From SR-FBR-E99 sp041303295 (GTDB lineage Bacteria > Bacteroidota > Bacteroidia > Bacteroidales > VadinHA17), in NCBI GenBank assembly GCA_041303295.1, contig JBFYPM010000133.1, positions 8,883 through 72,882 on the forward strand: 64,000 nt of DNA. The letters are read 5' to 3'. How positions within the stretch are numbered: the first letter of the stretch is position 1; each line of letters opens with the position of its first letter. Of the stretch, positions 7,452 through 15,877 are shown one piece after another. Both the position numbers and the translations under genes were made by a program. The notes beneath the pieces are model-generated. The model was not told the DNA's origin. It searched no databases and worked only from the letters and a program-made list of their open reading frames with translations.

Positions 7452-9536
7452 TTATAATCCTTCCTGCGTTTTCTCGCCCGAGGATAGTGCAAAGGAGATC
7501 GGGACAGAATACCATACGTTGACAGGCTTCCCGCCCTGTGTTCCCGGCGTCCAGTCGGGCAGAAGGCTCATAACCCTTACTGCTTCGGCATCTAACAGCG
7601 GGTCGATTCCTCTGACAACAGAAATATCTTCAACTGCACCATCCGAGGCGATCATAAACCTGAGGATGACTTTCCCCTCTATGCCCTGTTCTTTGGCTTC
7701 AGGAGGATACCTGATGTTTTCATAGATGAATTTGAACAAGGCTGCATCACCACCCGGATATTTCGGCATATTCTCCACTACTACAAACACCTCCCCGCCA
7801 CCTACCTTATCAGGCAGGGAAAACTTAGCCGTGATTTCGGAGGTAAAGGGTTCATTCATTCCGGGATTCTTCGGAGGCTCCCACAGGGGCGAGGTTTTGA
7901 TCACCTCTGCAAGGGCATTGCCAAGAAGAGGGTTGGTTGTTTCTTTGGGTTTTACATTGCTGATTGTACCGTCGGGCTCAACAGTAAAGCTGACGTGAGC
8001 CCAGCCATCTATTCCCGCAGCCTTAGCCTCCGGAGGATATTCAGTTCGGCTTATCACCCAGTCGGTAAACGCAAGGTAAAAATCACCCCCGAAGGTCGGA
8101 AAATCGTCGCGTGAGGTCCTGCGAAGGGGAACCGTCATACCCAGCTCCCTGGCTTTTTCCCTGGAATATATTTCAACTGCACCTCCGGCTATCTCCTCAC
8201 CATACTTTTTCGTGGCCTCCTCCGGGGTCAGGGATTTTGCCAGACCGAAGTCGTTTCCCATCTTTTCAATAACCCCAGAAACAGTCTGATCAGTAAGCTC
8301 GCCATCGACAACGACAAGTAGCTGTGGTTTCAGTTTTTCCGAAACATCACTCTTCAAAGTGGCAGGGTCAACAAAGTTTGGGTCAGGTACCATCGTGACG
8401 GTCATCTCCTTGCCTGTGACAGGATTAAGAGGGAGGTACTTATAGCCCTTATGTGTAAAAACCAGTATCACATTATCAGGAATGTTTTTGAACTCAAATC
8501 GGCCCGAAACATCGGTGATCACTGAAAGGGAGGTTCCGGATAAGTTGACATTTACTCCGGGAAATAGGGTTCCGTCTTCTCTGTAAACCACACCTTTTAT
8601 AAGCTGCTGGATAAGGGCAACGGGCTGAGGAAGTGTTATTTCCGACGGATCGCCGGACTCAGCATAGACATATTCCGGTGCTGAAAAAGCGTATAGCATA
8701 ATCGCAAAAACCGGTAACACAAGAAGCATTTTAAGCTTCCTGTAGGGAGAGTAAACAATCTTTTTCATCATTTCAAATCTGTTTGTGTAAAACGAAAAGT
8801 TGAATGAATTAGAGAGGCTGATCAGCCTGGCGTTGAAGACCTGGTTGAGAAGAGCCGCCCTGTAACCAGCCGGGTCGGTTGTGCTCTGCAGAGCCTCCTC
8901 GTCGGCAAGATTTTCGTGATTTTGCCTGACAAGAGCGGAGTAGATCCATACAAACGGATTCATCCACTGTATCAGGCTCATCATCTCAACAAGCAGGAGA
9001 TCGAACCAGTGTTTCTGTCTGAGGTGCACCATTTCATGGTTAAGGATCTCCCTGGCCTCCTGCTCGCTCACTGAAGGATTGATGAAAACATAATTGAAGA
9101 ACGAGAAAGCGGAGGTATATTTTTCAGTTTTGACCAATACGGCATCTCCTGTCCTGCTCACTGATCCCGTGCTAAAAGCCCGGTAAAGCGAAAAGATATG
9201 CAGCAGGGTCCGGAACAGGAACAGAACCATTCCGCCTGCATATATCACCAGGAAAAGGGCGAGGGAGGATTTCTGCTCATGATGCGCCATGGCGGATGAA
9301 GCTTCCGCAGTCAGAGCCATAGCCCCGACCTGCACTTCCTGTACTACCGGCACCGGAAGCTCAACCTTATAATGAACAGTTATTAGCGGAAGAAGAAGTG
9401 ACATGACAACCCCGGCAACCAGGTATGCTCTCTTAAGCCTGAAGAACCTCTCCTTCCTGAGAAAAAGAAGGTATACCAGCGTGAAGCCCGCAAGCCATAC
9501 GGCCGATTTCAGGAGGTAAAATGCAATTGATTCCAT
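7452..9536 (-). CDS. BlaR1/MecR1-like M56 metallopeptidase with TonB C-terminal domains
   Basis: This 694-residue inner-membrane sensor-protease pairs with the BlaI-type repressor encoded 3 bases upstream. The N-terminal third has several helices (about 8-27, 38-55, 92-115) and the zinc site HEMVH at residues 167-171 with a downstream ENLADEEAL, typical of M56 peptidases. After a helix near 270-290 the periplasmic part contains a carboxypeptidase-regulatory-like domain (about 312-375) and two TonB_C-like repeats, each beginning YPPEAK (about 500-575 and 605-685). Replacement of the penicillin-sensor domain by TonB-like modules is common in Bacteroidota. The signal sensed and the role of the TonB domains are unknown. 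Confidence 0.9.
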   Translation of the reverse strand: MESIAFYLLKSAVWLAGFTLVYLLFLRKERFFRLKRAYLVAGVVMSLLLPLITVHYKVELPVPVVQEVQVGAMALTAEASSAMAHHEQKSSLALFLVIYAGGMVLFLFRTLLHIFSLYRAFSTGSVSRTGDAVLVKTEKYTSAFSFFNYVFINPSVSEQEAREILNHEMVHLRQKHWFDLLLVEMMSLIQWMNPFVWIYSALVRQNHENLADEEALQSTTDPAGYRAALLNQVFNARLISLSNSFNFSFYTNRFEMMKKIVYSPYRKLKMLLVLPVFAIMLYAFSAPEYVYAESGDPSEITLPQPVALIQQLIKGVVYREDGTLFPGVNVNLSGTSLSVITDVSGRFEFKNIPDNVILVFTHKGYKYLPLNPVTGKEMTVTMVPDPNFVDPATLKSDVSEKLKPQLLVVVDGELTDQTVSGVIEKMGNDFGLAKSLTPEEATKKYGEEIAGGAVEIYSREKARELGMTVPLRRTSRDDFPTFGGDFYLAFTDWVISRTEYPPEAKAAGIDGWAHVSFTVEPDGTISNVKPKETTNPLLGNALAEVIKTSPLWEPPKNPGMNEPFTSEITAKFSLPDKVGGGEVFVVVENMPKYPGGDAALFKFIYENIRYPPEAKEQGIEGKVILRFMIASDGAVEDISVVRGIDPLLDAEAVRVMSLLPDWTPGTQGGKPVNVWYSVPISFALSSGEKTQEGL

Positions 9537-9539
9537 ATC

Positions 9540-9914
9540 TTATTCCTGTTGGTCATCGTTTAGCTCTTCCCTGGCCTCCTCAAGTATCCTGTCCAGATCC
9601 TTCACTGAAAGATTCTTCTCTCTGGCAAAGAACGATGTCATTGCCGGGAAGGAGTTATTGAAATATCCCTCGAGCAGTCCGAAAAGCTGGTGCTTTGAAT
9701 ACTCCTTTTTGGATACTGCCGGATAATAGAGGAACACGTTGGCGTATGCCTTGTGATCAACATAACCTTTCTTCTCCAGCACTTTCAATACGGTTGAGAT
9801 TGTATTGCGCGCAGGTTTCGGATCATCAAACTTTTCCCTGATATCCTTCACCACTCCCTCCTCCAGATCCCATAAAATCTGCATTATCTGCTCTTCAGCC
9901 TTCGTCAGTTGCAT
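9540..9914 (-). CDS. BlaI/MecI/CopY-family transcriptional repressor
   Basis: The product (124 residues from the ATG at 9914) is a winged-helix repressor. It begins MQLTKAEEQIMQILWDLEEG and contains the recognition region ARNTISTVLKVLEKKGYV, both diagnostic for the family. The C-terminal part would dimerise and contain the site cut by the partner M56 protease. ATGs at 9929 and 9974 are also in frame. I chose 9914 because family members start at this point and because the promoter predicted at 9985-10015 would place transcription start close to 9978. The two genes form an autoregulated sensor-repressor operon. Confidence 0.9.
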   Translation of the reverse strand: MQLTKAEEQIMQILWDLEEGVVKDIREKFDDPKPARNTISTVLKVLEKKGYVDHKAYANVFLYYPAVSKKEYSKHQLFGLLEGYFNNSFPAMTSFFAREKNLSVKDLDRILEEAREELNDDQQE

Positions 9915-9984
9915 AACACAATCTTTCATAAATACCACAGCTATACCCGCTGCCGGGCACTGCCTCTCAATCAATCCTTCATTG

Positions 9985-10015
9985 CAAATGTACGACTATA
10001 TTTATAGACGCACAA
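9985..10015 (-). promoter_or_regulatory. blaI operon promoter with embedded operator
   Basis: On the minus strand a -33 TTG (10015-10013) and a -7 box TACATTTG (9992-9985) are separated by 20 bases, the usual Bacteroidota spacing. The near-palindrome GACTATATTTATAGAC (9994-10009) fills the spacer exactly. A BlaI dimer bound there would exclude RNA polymerase. Confidence 0.75.
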
Positions 10016-10032
10016 GTTTTTTTCACTTATTT

Positions 10033-10048
10033 GTCTATATTTATAGTC
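10033..10048. promoter_or_regulatory. Second BlaI-type operator
   Basis: GTCTATATTTATAGTC repeats the operator at 9994-10009 with only the second and fifteenth bases swapped. The two centres are 39 bases apart, just upstream of the -33 element. Tandem operators of this kind are usual for BlaI/MecI repressors. Confidence 0.7.
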
Positions 10049-10149
10049 AATAAATGTAAATACCTTTTTAACAATACCCTCCATAAAGGAAGAGCCTTAA
10101 GGATCAGAAGGGTTGCACTTGCTCATGATTTAGCAATTATGAAGATATA

Positions 10150-11271
10150 TCATTGTAAAAAGTCTTCAAAATTGTCCTGGGTGATGACCGCTCCAACAGC
10201 TCCGGGATATGATTCAGTAAAAGCGACAGGCATCCTAGTTTTCTTGTTGGGCTTCCATTTGAATTCATAGGCCCAGAGCTGGCCATCTCTTTCTTCTATA
10301 TAATCAATCTCCTGCTGATCATGCGTTCGCCAGAAATATCTGTTTGCCCAGATTCCCGAATAGTGAATGTGCTTCTGACGTTCAGAAATGAGAAAGTTCT
10401 CCCAGAGAGCACCTGTATCATTTCTCAACTCCGGAGGGTTAAAGTTTGCTATCAATGAATTACGGATGCCGTTGTCATAAAAATAGATCTTCCTGGCTCT
10501 CTTGAGTTCCTTGCGCAGATTGCGGCTGAAAGACCCAAGTCTGAATATCACGTAAGTCTTTTCCAGCAGTTGGATATACTTCTCTACCGTCTGGTTGTCC
10601 AGATCCAGATTCATTCCAAGCTCATTGTATGAGACTTCATTGCCTACCTGAAATGCAAGAAGTTGCAGTAACCTGACAAGCTTTTCAGGTTTCCGGATAT
10701 CATCAAGCATAAGAATATCTTTATACAAATAGCTGTCTGACAATTGCCTCAGCAACTCCTTCTCCTGTCCGGGTGTATTTACAACCTCAGGATAATAACC
10801 GTAAACCATCCTGTGAGACAGAAGTCTTCTTTCCTGTAAAAACCCGTGATGACCAACCATCTCTCCGAAACTTATTGGGTAAAGATTATACTCCCATTTT
10901 CTGCCTGTAAGAGGTTCATTGATCTCATTGGCCAGCTCAAAGGAGGAAGATCCTGTTACCACAAGTTGCACTTCCGGTATCTGATCAGTGATCAACTTTA
11001 GCTTCAGGCCAATATTTTTTATTCTTTGTGCTTCATCAATTATGACTATCCTCTTCCCACCGAACATGGCATAAAATCTTGTCGAAGAAGGTTCTTCAAA
11101 AAGAGCTCTGACATCAGGTTCATCTCCGTTAAACCACAGCGAATCCTGTATGCCTGAAAACAGTAACCTCAGAAGGGTTGTCTTTCCGGTTTGTCTGGCA
11201 CCCGAAATAATTATTGCCTTTCCTTTGCCCAATTTCTCCCCGATGATTTCCTGAAGGTTTCTGGTGATCAT
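10150..11271 (-). CDS. AAA-type ATPase with DUF4143 domain
   Basis: This 373-residue protein belongs to the same broad group as the 5795-7156 product but is shorter and clearly divergent. Walker A is GARQTGKT (24-31), Walker B IVIIDE (75-80), followed by VVTGSSSFEL. The middle contains a winged-helix-like segment (SYNELGMNLDLDNQTVEKYI) and the C-terminus a nuclease-like core, EIDYIEERDGQLWAYEFKWK. No active nuclease role can be claimed. It ends about 100 bases before the second BlaI operator and is transcribed on its own from a promoter framed by an inverted repeat. Confidence 0.88.
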   Translation of the reverse strand: MITRNLQEIIGEKLGKGKAIIISGARQTGKTTLLRLLFSGIQDSLWFNGDEPDVRALFEEPSSTRFYAMFGGKRIVIIDEAQRIKNIGLKLKLITDQIPEVQLVVTGSSSFELANEINEPLTGRKWEYNLYPISFGEMVGHHGFLQERRLLSHRMVYGYYPEVVNTPGQEKELLRQLSDSYLYKDILMLDDIRKPEKLVRLLQLLAFQVGNEVSYNELGMNLDLDNQTVEKYIQLLEKTYVIFRLGSFSRNLRKELKRARKIYFYDNGIRNSLIANFNPPELRNDTGALWENFLISERQKHIHYSGIWANRYFWRTHDQQEIDYIEERDGQLWAYEFKWKPNKKTRMPVAFTESYPGAVGAVITQDNFEDFLQ

Positions 11272-11291
11272 ATGCTCTATTTTTAAGATTA

Positions 11292-11326
11292 TAATCGCAA
11301 ATATAGTGTAATTATTGCGATTACAA
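11292..11326 (-). promoter_or_regulatory. Promoter framed by an inverted repeat
   Basis: On the minus strand TATATTTG (11305-11298) is a consensus -7 box, with TTG (11326-11324) 18 bases upstream. Perfect 9-base arms TAATCGCAA (11292-11300) and TTGCGATTA (11315-11323) overlap the -7 box on one side and abut the -33 element on the other. A dimeric regulator bound here would block initiation of the DUF4143 ATPase gene. Confidence 0.65.
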
Positions 11327-11362
11327 TCAGCTATTTAATGAAAATTAGCCATTGATGCTATC

Positions 11363-11435
11363 AGCAGTAGGCAGTCAAATTAGGCAGTAGAGTAGTCCTC
11401 TGTCGGAAGTTAACAGTCTTCAGTCAGGCAATAGG
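11363..11435. repeat. Heptad-repeat island A
   Basis: This intergenic stretch consists of degenerate 7-base units such as GCAGTAGGCAGTC, TAGGCAGTAG and CAGTCTTCAGTCAGGCAATAG. The same units recur at 47843-47959 and 51429-51482. It is non-coding and lies between the promoter of the DUF4143 ATPase and the 3' end of the phosphatase gene. Confidence 0.7.
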
Positions 11436-11494
11436 CTGTTGTGGGCTTAAGAATTAAGAATCCATTAGTTACTCCATTTTACCTTTCAACTTTT

Positions 11495-11542
11495 GACTTT
11501 ACGGACTTTCGACTTTACAGACTTTGGACTTTATGGACTTTT
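11495..11542. repeat. Three tandem 16-bp GACTTT repeats
   Basis: Three consecutive 16-base units, GACTTTACGGACTTTC, GACTTTACAGACTTTG and GACTTTATGGACTTTT, end at the phosphatase stop codon. GACTTT therefore recurs with alternating 9- and 7-base spacing. No terminator hairpin is visible for the phosphatase gene, so this tract is what follows it. Confidence 0.8.
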
Positions 11543-12393
11543 TAGAACGTCTTGAGCAGCTTGTGCAGCTTCTCCTTCTCCGTTCGTCCTTCTGTCTTTT
11601 TCAGCAGCTCCGTAAGCCAGTTGCCGTACATCGGGTTGGGAAGAACGATATACCTCGTGCCGAACAGCCGCCGGTCCGTATCCACTGTGGCAAAGCTAAA
11701 ATCAGCGCCCCGCTTTTCATACATACCGCTGTGATCTGCAAGGTTATCGCCCACAAGCAGAATGATCTCATAATCCTTCTCAATCATTGCCCTCCGCTCA
11801 ACCTTTGATGAGGTGGTCTCTTTCAGAAGCATATGCGCGCTGTCGGCATTGGCAAACCCCAGGGCGGCCATGTTTTGGATTGTCGGCCCCATCTCCTTCA
11901 CAGTCCTGTTTGAAACGTAGAAGACCTCAACCCCCAGTGAATCAGCATACCGGGTGAACTCCACGGCGCCCGGCAACGGTTCTGCCCGGGCAAGTTCAAC
12001 CCACCGTATCCAGTCTTCGTTATTGAATGCCCTGTTCTCAATCACCTGCCAGCCCTGGTACGGACTGTTATCGAGCAGCGTCTCATCGATGTCAAGCGTC
12101 ACTGCTGCAGGCTTCGTCCGCCCGGCCCATGCCAGGTTTTCTGCAAGGGAAATCGCGGCATTGCGGAAACACTGATAGTACAGGGCCCTCATCTCAGCCG
12201 ATTTCTGGTACCACAGAGTTGCCAGTATCAGATGGTCCTGGTCCTCCCCGGAAACCGGGAAAGGATCGTCCTGTATGACAGCAAGTGCCCGGGCAGGGAG
12301 CTCTTGTCTTTCTGCAGACAAAGCTGATTTCTGCCTCAGAGTGCCACATGATGCCAGTATAATCATGACGGTAACAATAATGAGCTTTTTCAT
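11542..12393 (-). CDS. 5'-nucleotidase/acid phosphatase, lipoprotein e(P4) family
   Basis: This is a 283-residue lipoprotein: the signal peptide ends in the lipobox LASC and Cys16 would be lipidated. The HAD-type catalytic motif DIDETLLDNSPYQ lies near residue 101 and supplies the nucleophile and acid-base aspartates. FYVSNR and LVGDNLADHSG match HAD motifs II and IV. e(P4) enzymes dephosphorylate nucleotides such as NMN outside the cytoplasm so the nucleoside can be taken up. The gene stands alone, with a divergent gene upstream at 12541. Confidence 0.88.
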   Translation of the reverse strand: MKKLIIVTVMIILASCGTLRQKSALSAERQELPARALAVIQDDPFPVSGEDQDHLILATLWYQKSAEMRALYYQCFRNAAISLAENLAWAGRTKPAAVTLDIDETLLDNSPYQGWQVIENRAFNNEDWIRWVELARAEPLPGAVEFTRYADSLGVEVFYVSNRTVKEMGPTIQNMAALGFANADSAHMLLKETTSSKVERRAMIEKDYEIILLVGDNLADHSGMYEKRGADFSFATVDTDRRLFGTRYIVLPNPMYGNWLTELLKKTEGRTEKEKLHKLLKTF

Positions 12394-12540
12394 CCGTTTT
12401 TATTCTGTTGAAAATTAAATGATTGTCAAAATCAGTCCGTTTTGTTTGTTATCTCCTAAGTAACAAATAATTGGCTGATCGCGACTGTTGTGTTTGAAAG
12501 ATTTTTAACTTTAACCGACTATACCAAAACTTAATCTGCA

Positions 12541-14127
12541 ATGTCAACCTTAAAGCTGATGCTGGGGATGATCCCCGCCACTTCTAAACTGGAACAGGAT
12601 GAGAAGGCTCTGCTCGCCGAGTATGAAAGAATGATAGCCTTTGCCGGTTCCGAAGTTTTGGCAAAATACAATGTTCTTCACGAAAGTGTCAATTCAGCCG
12701 GCTTCAGGCAAAAAAGAAAAGAGATAGAATCGCTCACCTACAAAGGTTCTGAGGAACATGCCAGGGAGAGCGAATATTTAAGTCTTAAAAAAGCGAAGGA
12801 CATTGTATCATATTTCAGGACCGAAGGCAGTGCACCTCTTAAGAACTTCACATCCCTCAACGGTTCGTCCAGAATTAAGGAGATCGAAGACCTTCAGCTT
12901 TTTATCCAGTCACCTGAATTCAAACAGAAGGAGAGGATGAAGCCTGTGACCTTCAGGGATTCCGAGGAGTATGGAAAATGGCTCGAATACAAGAAACTGA
13001 AGGGTGACAGGGAGGTTAAGAAAAACCTTAACCCCGGCAAGGTGGAGAGATTCAGGGAGCTGAAGGCATTTGTAACATCATCAACCTTTCTCCAGAAGAA
13101 GAACATGAAACCGGTGACTTTCAAGGATAGTGCCGAGTATCAGAAGCTTCTTGATTTCAAAGGGAAGAGAAACGCTCCGGACATTGTATCATACTACAAG
13201 TTCAGGGATTCAAAGGAATACCACAACTATGTATCTGTAAAGGACTCGGCCCGTATTAAAAGGCTGGCAGAGCTGGAATCATACCTTAAAACCAAAGAGT
13301 TCACTGAAAAGAAGGAGTACCTGCTTGACAAGCGTCGCTTTGAGAAGACAGAGATGTTCCGCGAGGTTAAGGAGTATGAGAACCTGAAGAACTCTGCCGA
13401 TATTAAATGGTATTTCAGCGTTAAGGATACAAACAAGTTCGATATAATTAAAACCCGTACACTGACCTTCAGTGATGAGTTTGACGGCACAGTGCCGGAT
13501 AATAAAAAGTGGCTCAACAGGTACTATTGGGGCGATAAGCTGCTGCACGACAGTTACAGCCAGGCCTCTGACCTTCACTGTTACACTCCTTCAGATAACC
13601 TCGAATTGCGTCACAGCGTACTCCGGATCATCACCAAACCACAAAAGATTAACGGTAAGGTGTGGGATCCGGCCAGGGGGTTTTACACACGTGATTTTGC
13701 TTTCACCTCGGGCATTCTCAATACGGGAGCCTCCTTCAGGCAGAAGTACGGCATCTTCACGGCAAAGATTAAACTTACCGATCCCAATGTGCGCAATGCC
13801 TTCTGGCTGATCGGCGACCGTATTACCCCGCATATTGATGTTTGCCGGTCAGGACACGGGAAAATATGGTTTGACCTCTTCACCGCTCAAGGCAATCACC
13901 ATAAGAAGAGCCTTGGATCAAAATATCTCTCTGACTTTTACATCTATACCCTTGAGTGGACCTCCGAAAGCCTTGTCTGGAAGATCAACGGCGTGGAGGT
14001 GATGCGCCAGACATCTGGTGTGCCTCAGGAGCCGATGTACATAAATCTTGCCGGCGGGGTTGACAAACCCATAGGAGGAATTTCCTCCATGGAGGTCGAC
14101 TGGGTAAAGGTCTATCAGGTAAAATAA
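12541..14127 (+). CDS. GH16-like protein with N-terminal tandem repeats and a degenerate active site
   Basis: The C-terminal third (about 305-528) has the GH16/concanavalin-like fold pattern: FSDEFDGTVPDNKKW, then FRQKYGIFTAKIKL, AFWLIGD, LEWTSESLVWKINGVEV and a final MEVDWVKVYQ. The catalytic EIDxxE motif of active GH16 enzymes is replaced by HIDVCR at 431-436, so both carboxylates are lost and only the central Asp is kept. Residues 30-300 contain about three and a half charged repeats of 60-70 residues, each with (K/R)DSxEYxxxL(E/D)(Y/F)K and later EFxxKK. An in-frame TAA seven bases upstream fixes the start near 12541, and the protein has no signal peptide. A structural or carbohydrate-binding role is more likely than hydrolysis. 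Confidence 0.8.
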   Translation: MSTLKLMLGMIPATSKLEQDEKALLAEYERMIAFAGSEVLAKYNVLHESVNSAGFRQKRKEIESLTYKGSEEHARESEYLSLKKAKDIVSYFRTEGSAPLKNFTSLNGSSRIKEIEDLQLFIQSPEFKQKERMKPVTFRDSEEYGKWLEYKKLKGDREVKKNLNPGKVERFRELKAFVTSSTFLQKKNMKPVTFKDSAEYQKLLDFKGKRNAPDIVSYYKFRDSKEYHNYVSVKDSARIKRLAELESYLKTKEFTEKKEYLLDKRRFEKTEMFREVKEYENLKNSADIKWYFSVKDTNKFDIIKTRTLTFSDEFDGTVPDNKKWLNRYYWGDKLLHDSYSQASDLHCYTPSDNLELRHSVLRIITKPQKINGKVWDPARGFYTRDFAFTSGILNTGASFRQKYGIFTAKIKLTDPNVRNAFWLIGDRITPHIDVCRSGHGKIWFDLFTAQGNHHKKSLGSKYLSDFYIYTLEWTSESLVWKINGVEVMRQTSGVPQEPMYINLAGGVDKPIGGISSMEVDWVKVYQVK

Positions 14128-14149
14128 TATCTCTTTACAGGTGCCGATA

Positions 14150-14186
14150 AAGAGGCTGTCTCAAAGGGGGCAGCCTCTTCTTTTTA
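14150..14186 (+). terminator. Intrinsic terminator after the GH16-like gene
   Basis: The stem AAGAGGCTG / CAGCCTCTT (14150-14158 with 14171-14179) is followed by CTTTTTAT. It lies 22 bases after the stop codon. Confidence 0.9.
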
Positions 14187-14281
14187 TGCGGCATGCCCGG
14201 ATAAGTCCTCATTTTTTTTCAGGGGAGCTGTAACATTTGCCATATCGAAGACGTCTTTAGGTTATCAGTGCATCGACCGGG

Positions 14282-14767
14282 ATGACCGTAAAAGAGTACA
14301 ATAACGCTGTAAAAGAGTTTGGTGACCACGTCTACCGTTTCATCTACCGCAGCCTGAAAGACAGCCACAGGGCGGGGGACATCGTGCAGGACACCTACGA
14401 GAAACTGTGGCGGTGTGTCACGGAGGTCGAATATGGTGCCGTGAAATCATGGCTTTTTACCTCTGCCTATAACAGGATGATAGATGTGATACGAAAAGAT
14501 TCGAGGCTTGTCGGGATCGAGTATTATGATGACAGCACCCTGTTCGCCGAGGAAAGCAGCAGCGACCTGAACGAGGTACTCCACAGGGCCCTTGAGAAGC
14601 TTCCGGCAACGCAGCGGTCAGTAATCCTCCTGCGCGATTACGAAGGGTACAGCTACAAGGAGATAGCAGATATCACGAGTCTCTCAGAGGCACAGGTCAA
14701 AACCTATATTTTCAGAGGGCGCGTAGCCCTCAGAAATTACCTTGTAAAGACATCTGTATGGCAATGA
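14282..14767 (+). CDS. RNA polymerase sigma factor, ECF type
   Basis: The 161-residue protein has a region 2 with the core-binding/-10 helix DIVQDTYEKLW (about 35-45) and a region 4 helix-turn-helix, PATQRSVILLRDYEGYSYKEIADITSLSEAQVKTYI (split here by description: it runs from about residue 108 to 143). There is no sigma-1.1 or region 3, as expected for extracytoplasmic-function sigma factors. The next gene overlaps its stop (ATGA) and encodes a single-pass membrane protein, the usual arrangement for sigma plus anti-sigma. A beta-barrel protein gene follows and may be part of the regulon. Confidence 0.9.
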   Translation: MTVKEYNNAVKEFGDHVYRFIYRSLKDSHRAGDIVQDTYEKLWRCVTEVEYGAVKSWLFTSAYNRMIDVIRKDSRLVGIEYYDDSTLFAEESSSDLNEVLHRALEKLPATQRSVILLRDYEGYSYKEIADITSLSEAQVKTYIFRGRVALRNYLVKTSVWQ

Positions 14768-15819
14768 CTGACGACAGCGATTATATCCGTCTCACGCCGC
14801 CGGATGACAGGTACCCGGCGCCTGAAGGATTGCTCCGTAAGCCGGAAGAGCTTACTGATGAGCAGTTTGACCTTCTCGCTGTTGCGTGGGCTGAAGAGAC
14901 CCTGGCAGGAGACTCACTTGCGGAATTCAATTCTGTAATCACAGCCATCCCCTCAAGAAAGATGCGTGCAGAAAGCTTCAGCAAAGTCAGGCTTACCCCT
15001 TTTAACGACAAGTGGATATACAGGAACAGTCTCATCAGACAATCACCGGCAACAAAAGCCATCAGACGTACCCTCGTAATTTCTCTCCTTTCCGCTGCAG
15101 CAGTTATTGCGTTCCTTATTACGGGACCTGCAATCAGAAGCAGAACAACAGAAACCCTTCCCGGGACACTTCCGGAAGGGACTGTGATGTCTGAAGCCCT
15201 CATTCCCGAAGCTTACCCGGTAATTATTCCGGATGGCACCCAAGATGAGGCTTCCGGAGCCCGCAGTATTACTGAGACTGAAAAACCGGCCACCCGATTA
15301 ATCGCTCACTTGACTGACCCGGTAAGGACAGGCACTGCCGGTGCCATTGCTGAACGGGGAATTGCAGTCTCAGATGCTGGTATACATGGACCCGTCAGGG
15401 CAGTTCCGGGTGCTGATATGACCGTAACCGATAATGCAGTCGCTGGCTCTGACTTGGCGTATCAGGCACGAACCCTTCCGGTCACCCTTGCAATTACTGC
15501 GGCCAGTCCGGTCATGATCACGGCAGCCAAAACCACTGATCTCCATGCCGTGCAGATGGCCGCTATCATACCCGCACAAAATAAAGCAGACAACTGGATA
15601 GTCCGCGGTATCTCTCTTCTGGCAAAGACTGTTACAAAAGAGGAGAAAAACATCGACGGGTATGTAATTGCAAGTGCATGCGTCAACGGCATCAACAATG
15701 TACTCGGGTGGGAGATGCAGCTGGAACAGGCAAACAACCAAGCAGGCGATCCTGTTGCTGTGAATTTCAGCTCTTCACTCCTCTCCTTCTCCAAACCGGT
15801 GAACAAAAATTCACCCTGA
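14764..15819 (+). CDS. Single-pass membrane protein, putative anti-sigma factor
   Basis: This protein of about 351 residues has a cytoplasmic N-terminus (about 100 residues, with PEELTDEQFDLLAVAWAEE), one transmembrane helix (TLVISLLSAAAVIAFLITGP, about 105-124) and a long Thr/Ala/Val-rich periplasmic tail with no recognised domain. The start codon overlaps the sigma factor stop by four bases; an ATG at 14758 is the alternative. The N-terminal segment would bind the sigma factor if this is an anti-sigma protein. I see no zinc-binding HxxxCxxC motif, so the assignment rests on gene order and topology. Confidence 0.65.
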   Translation: MTDDSDYIRLTPPDDRYPAPEGLLRKPEELTDEQFDLLAVAWAEETLAGDSLAEFNSVITAIPSRKMRAESFSKVRLTPFNDKWIYRNSLIRQSPATKAIRRTLVISLLSAAAVIAFLITGPAIRSRTTETLPGTLPEGTVMSEALIPEAYPVIIPDGTQDEASGARSITETEKPATRLIAHLTDPVRTGTAGAIAERGIAVSDAGIHGPVRAVPGADMTVTDNAVAGSDLAYQARTLPVTLAITAASPVMITAAKTTDLHAVQMAAIIPAQNKADNWIVRGISLLAKTVTKEEKNIDGYVIASACVNGINNVLGWEMQLEQANNQAGDPVAVNFSSSLLSFSKPVNKNSP

Positions 15820-15877
15820 GTGTAACTTTCAGGTCCCCCTGATCGTCCCGGTAATAAACAACAAACAAATATTTGCC

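Noticed and set aside
5795..11271. The two DUF4143 ATPases as a toxin-antitoxin or defence pair
   Set aside because: They lie in separate, oppositely oriented units with the blaI-blaR1 operon between them, and no toxin-like partner is present.
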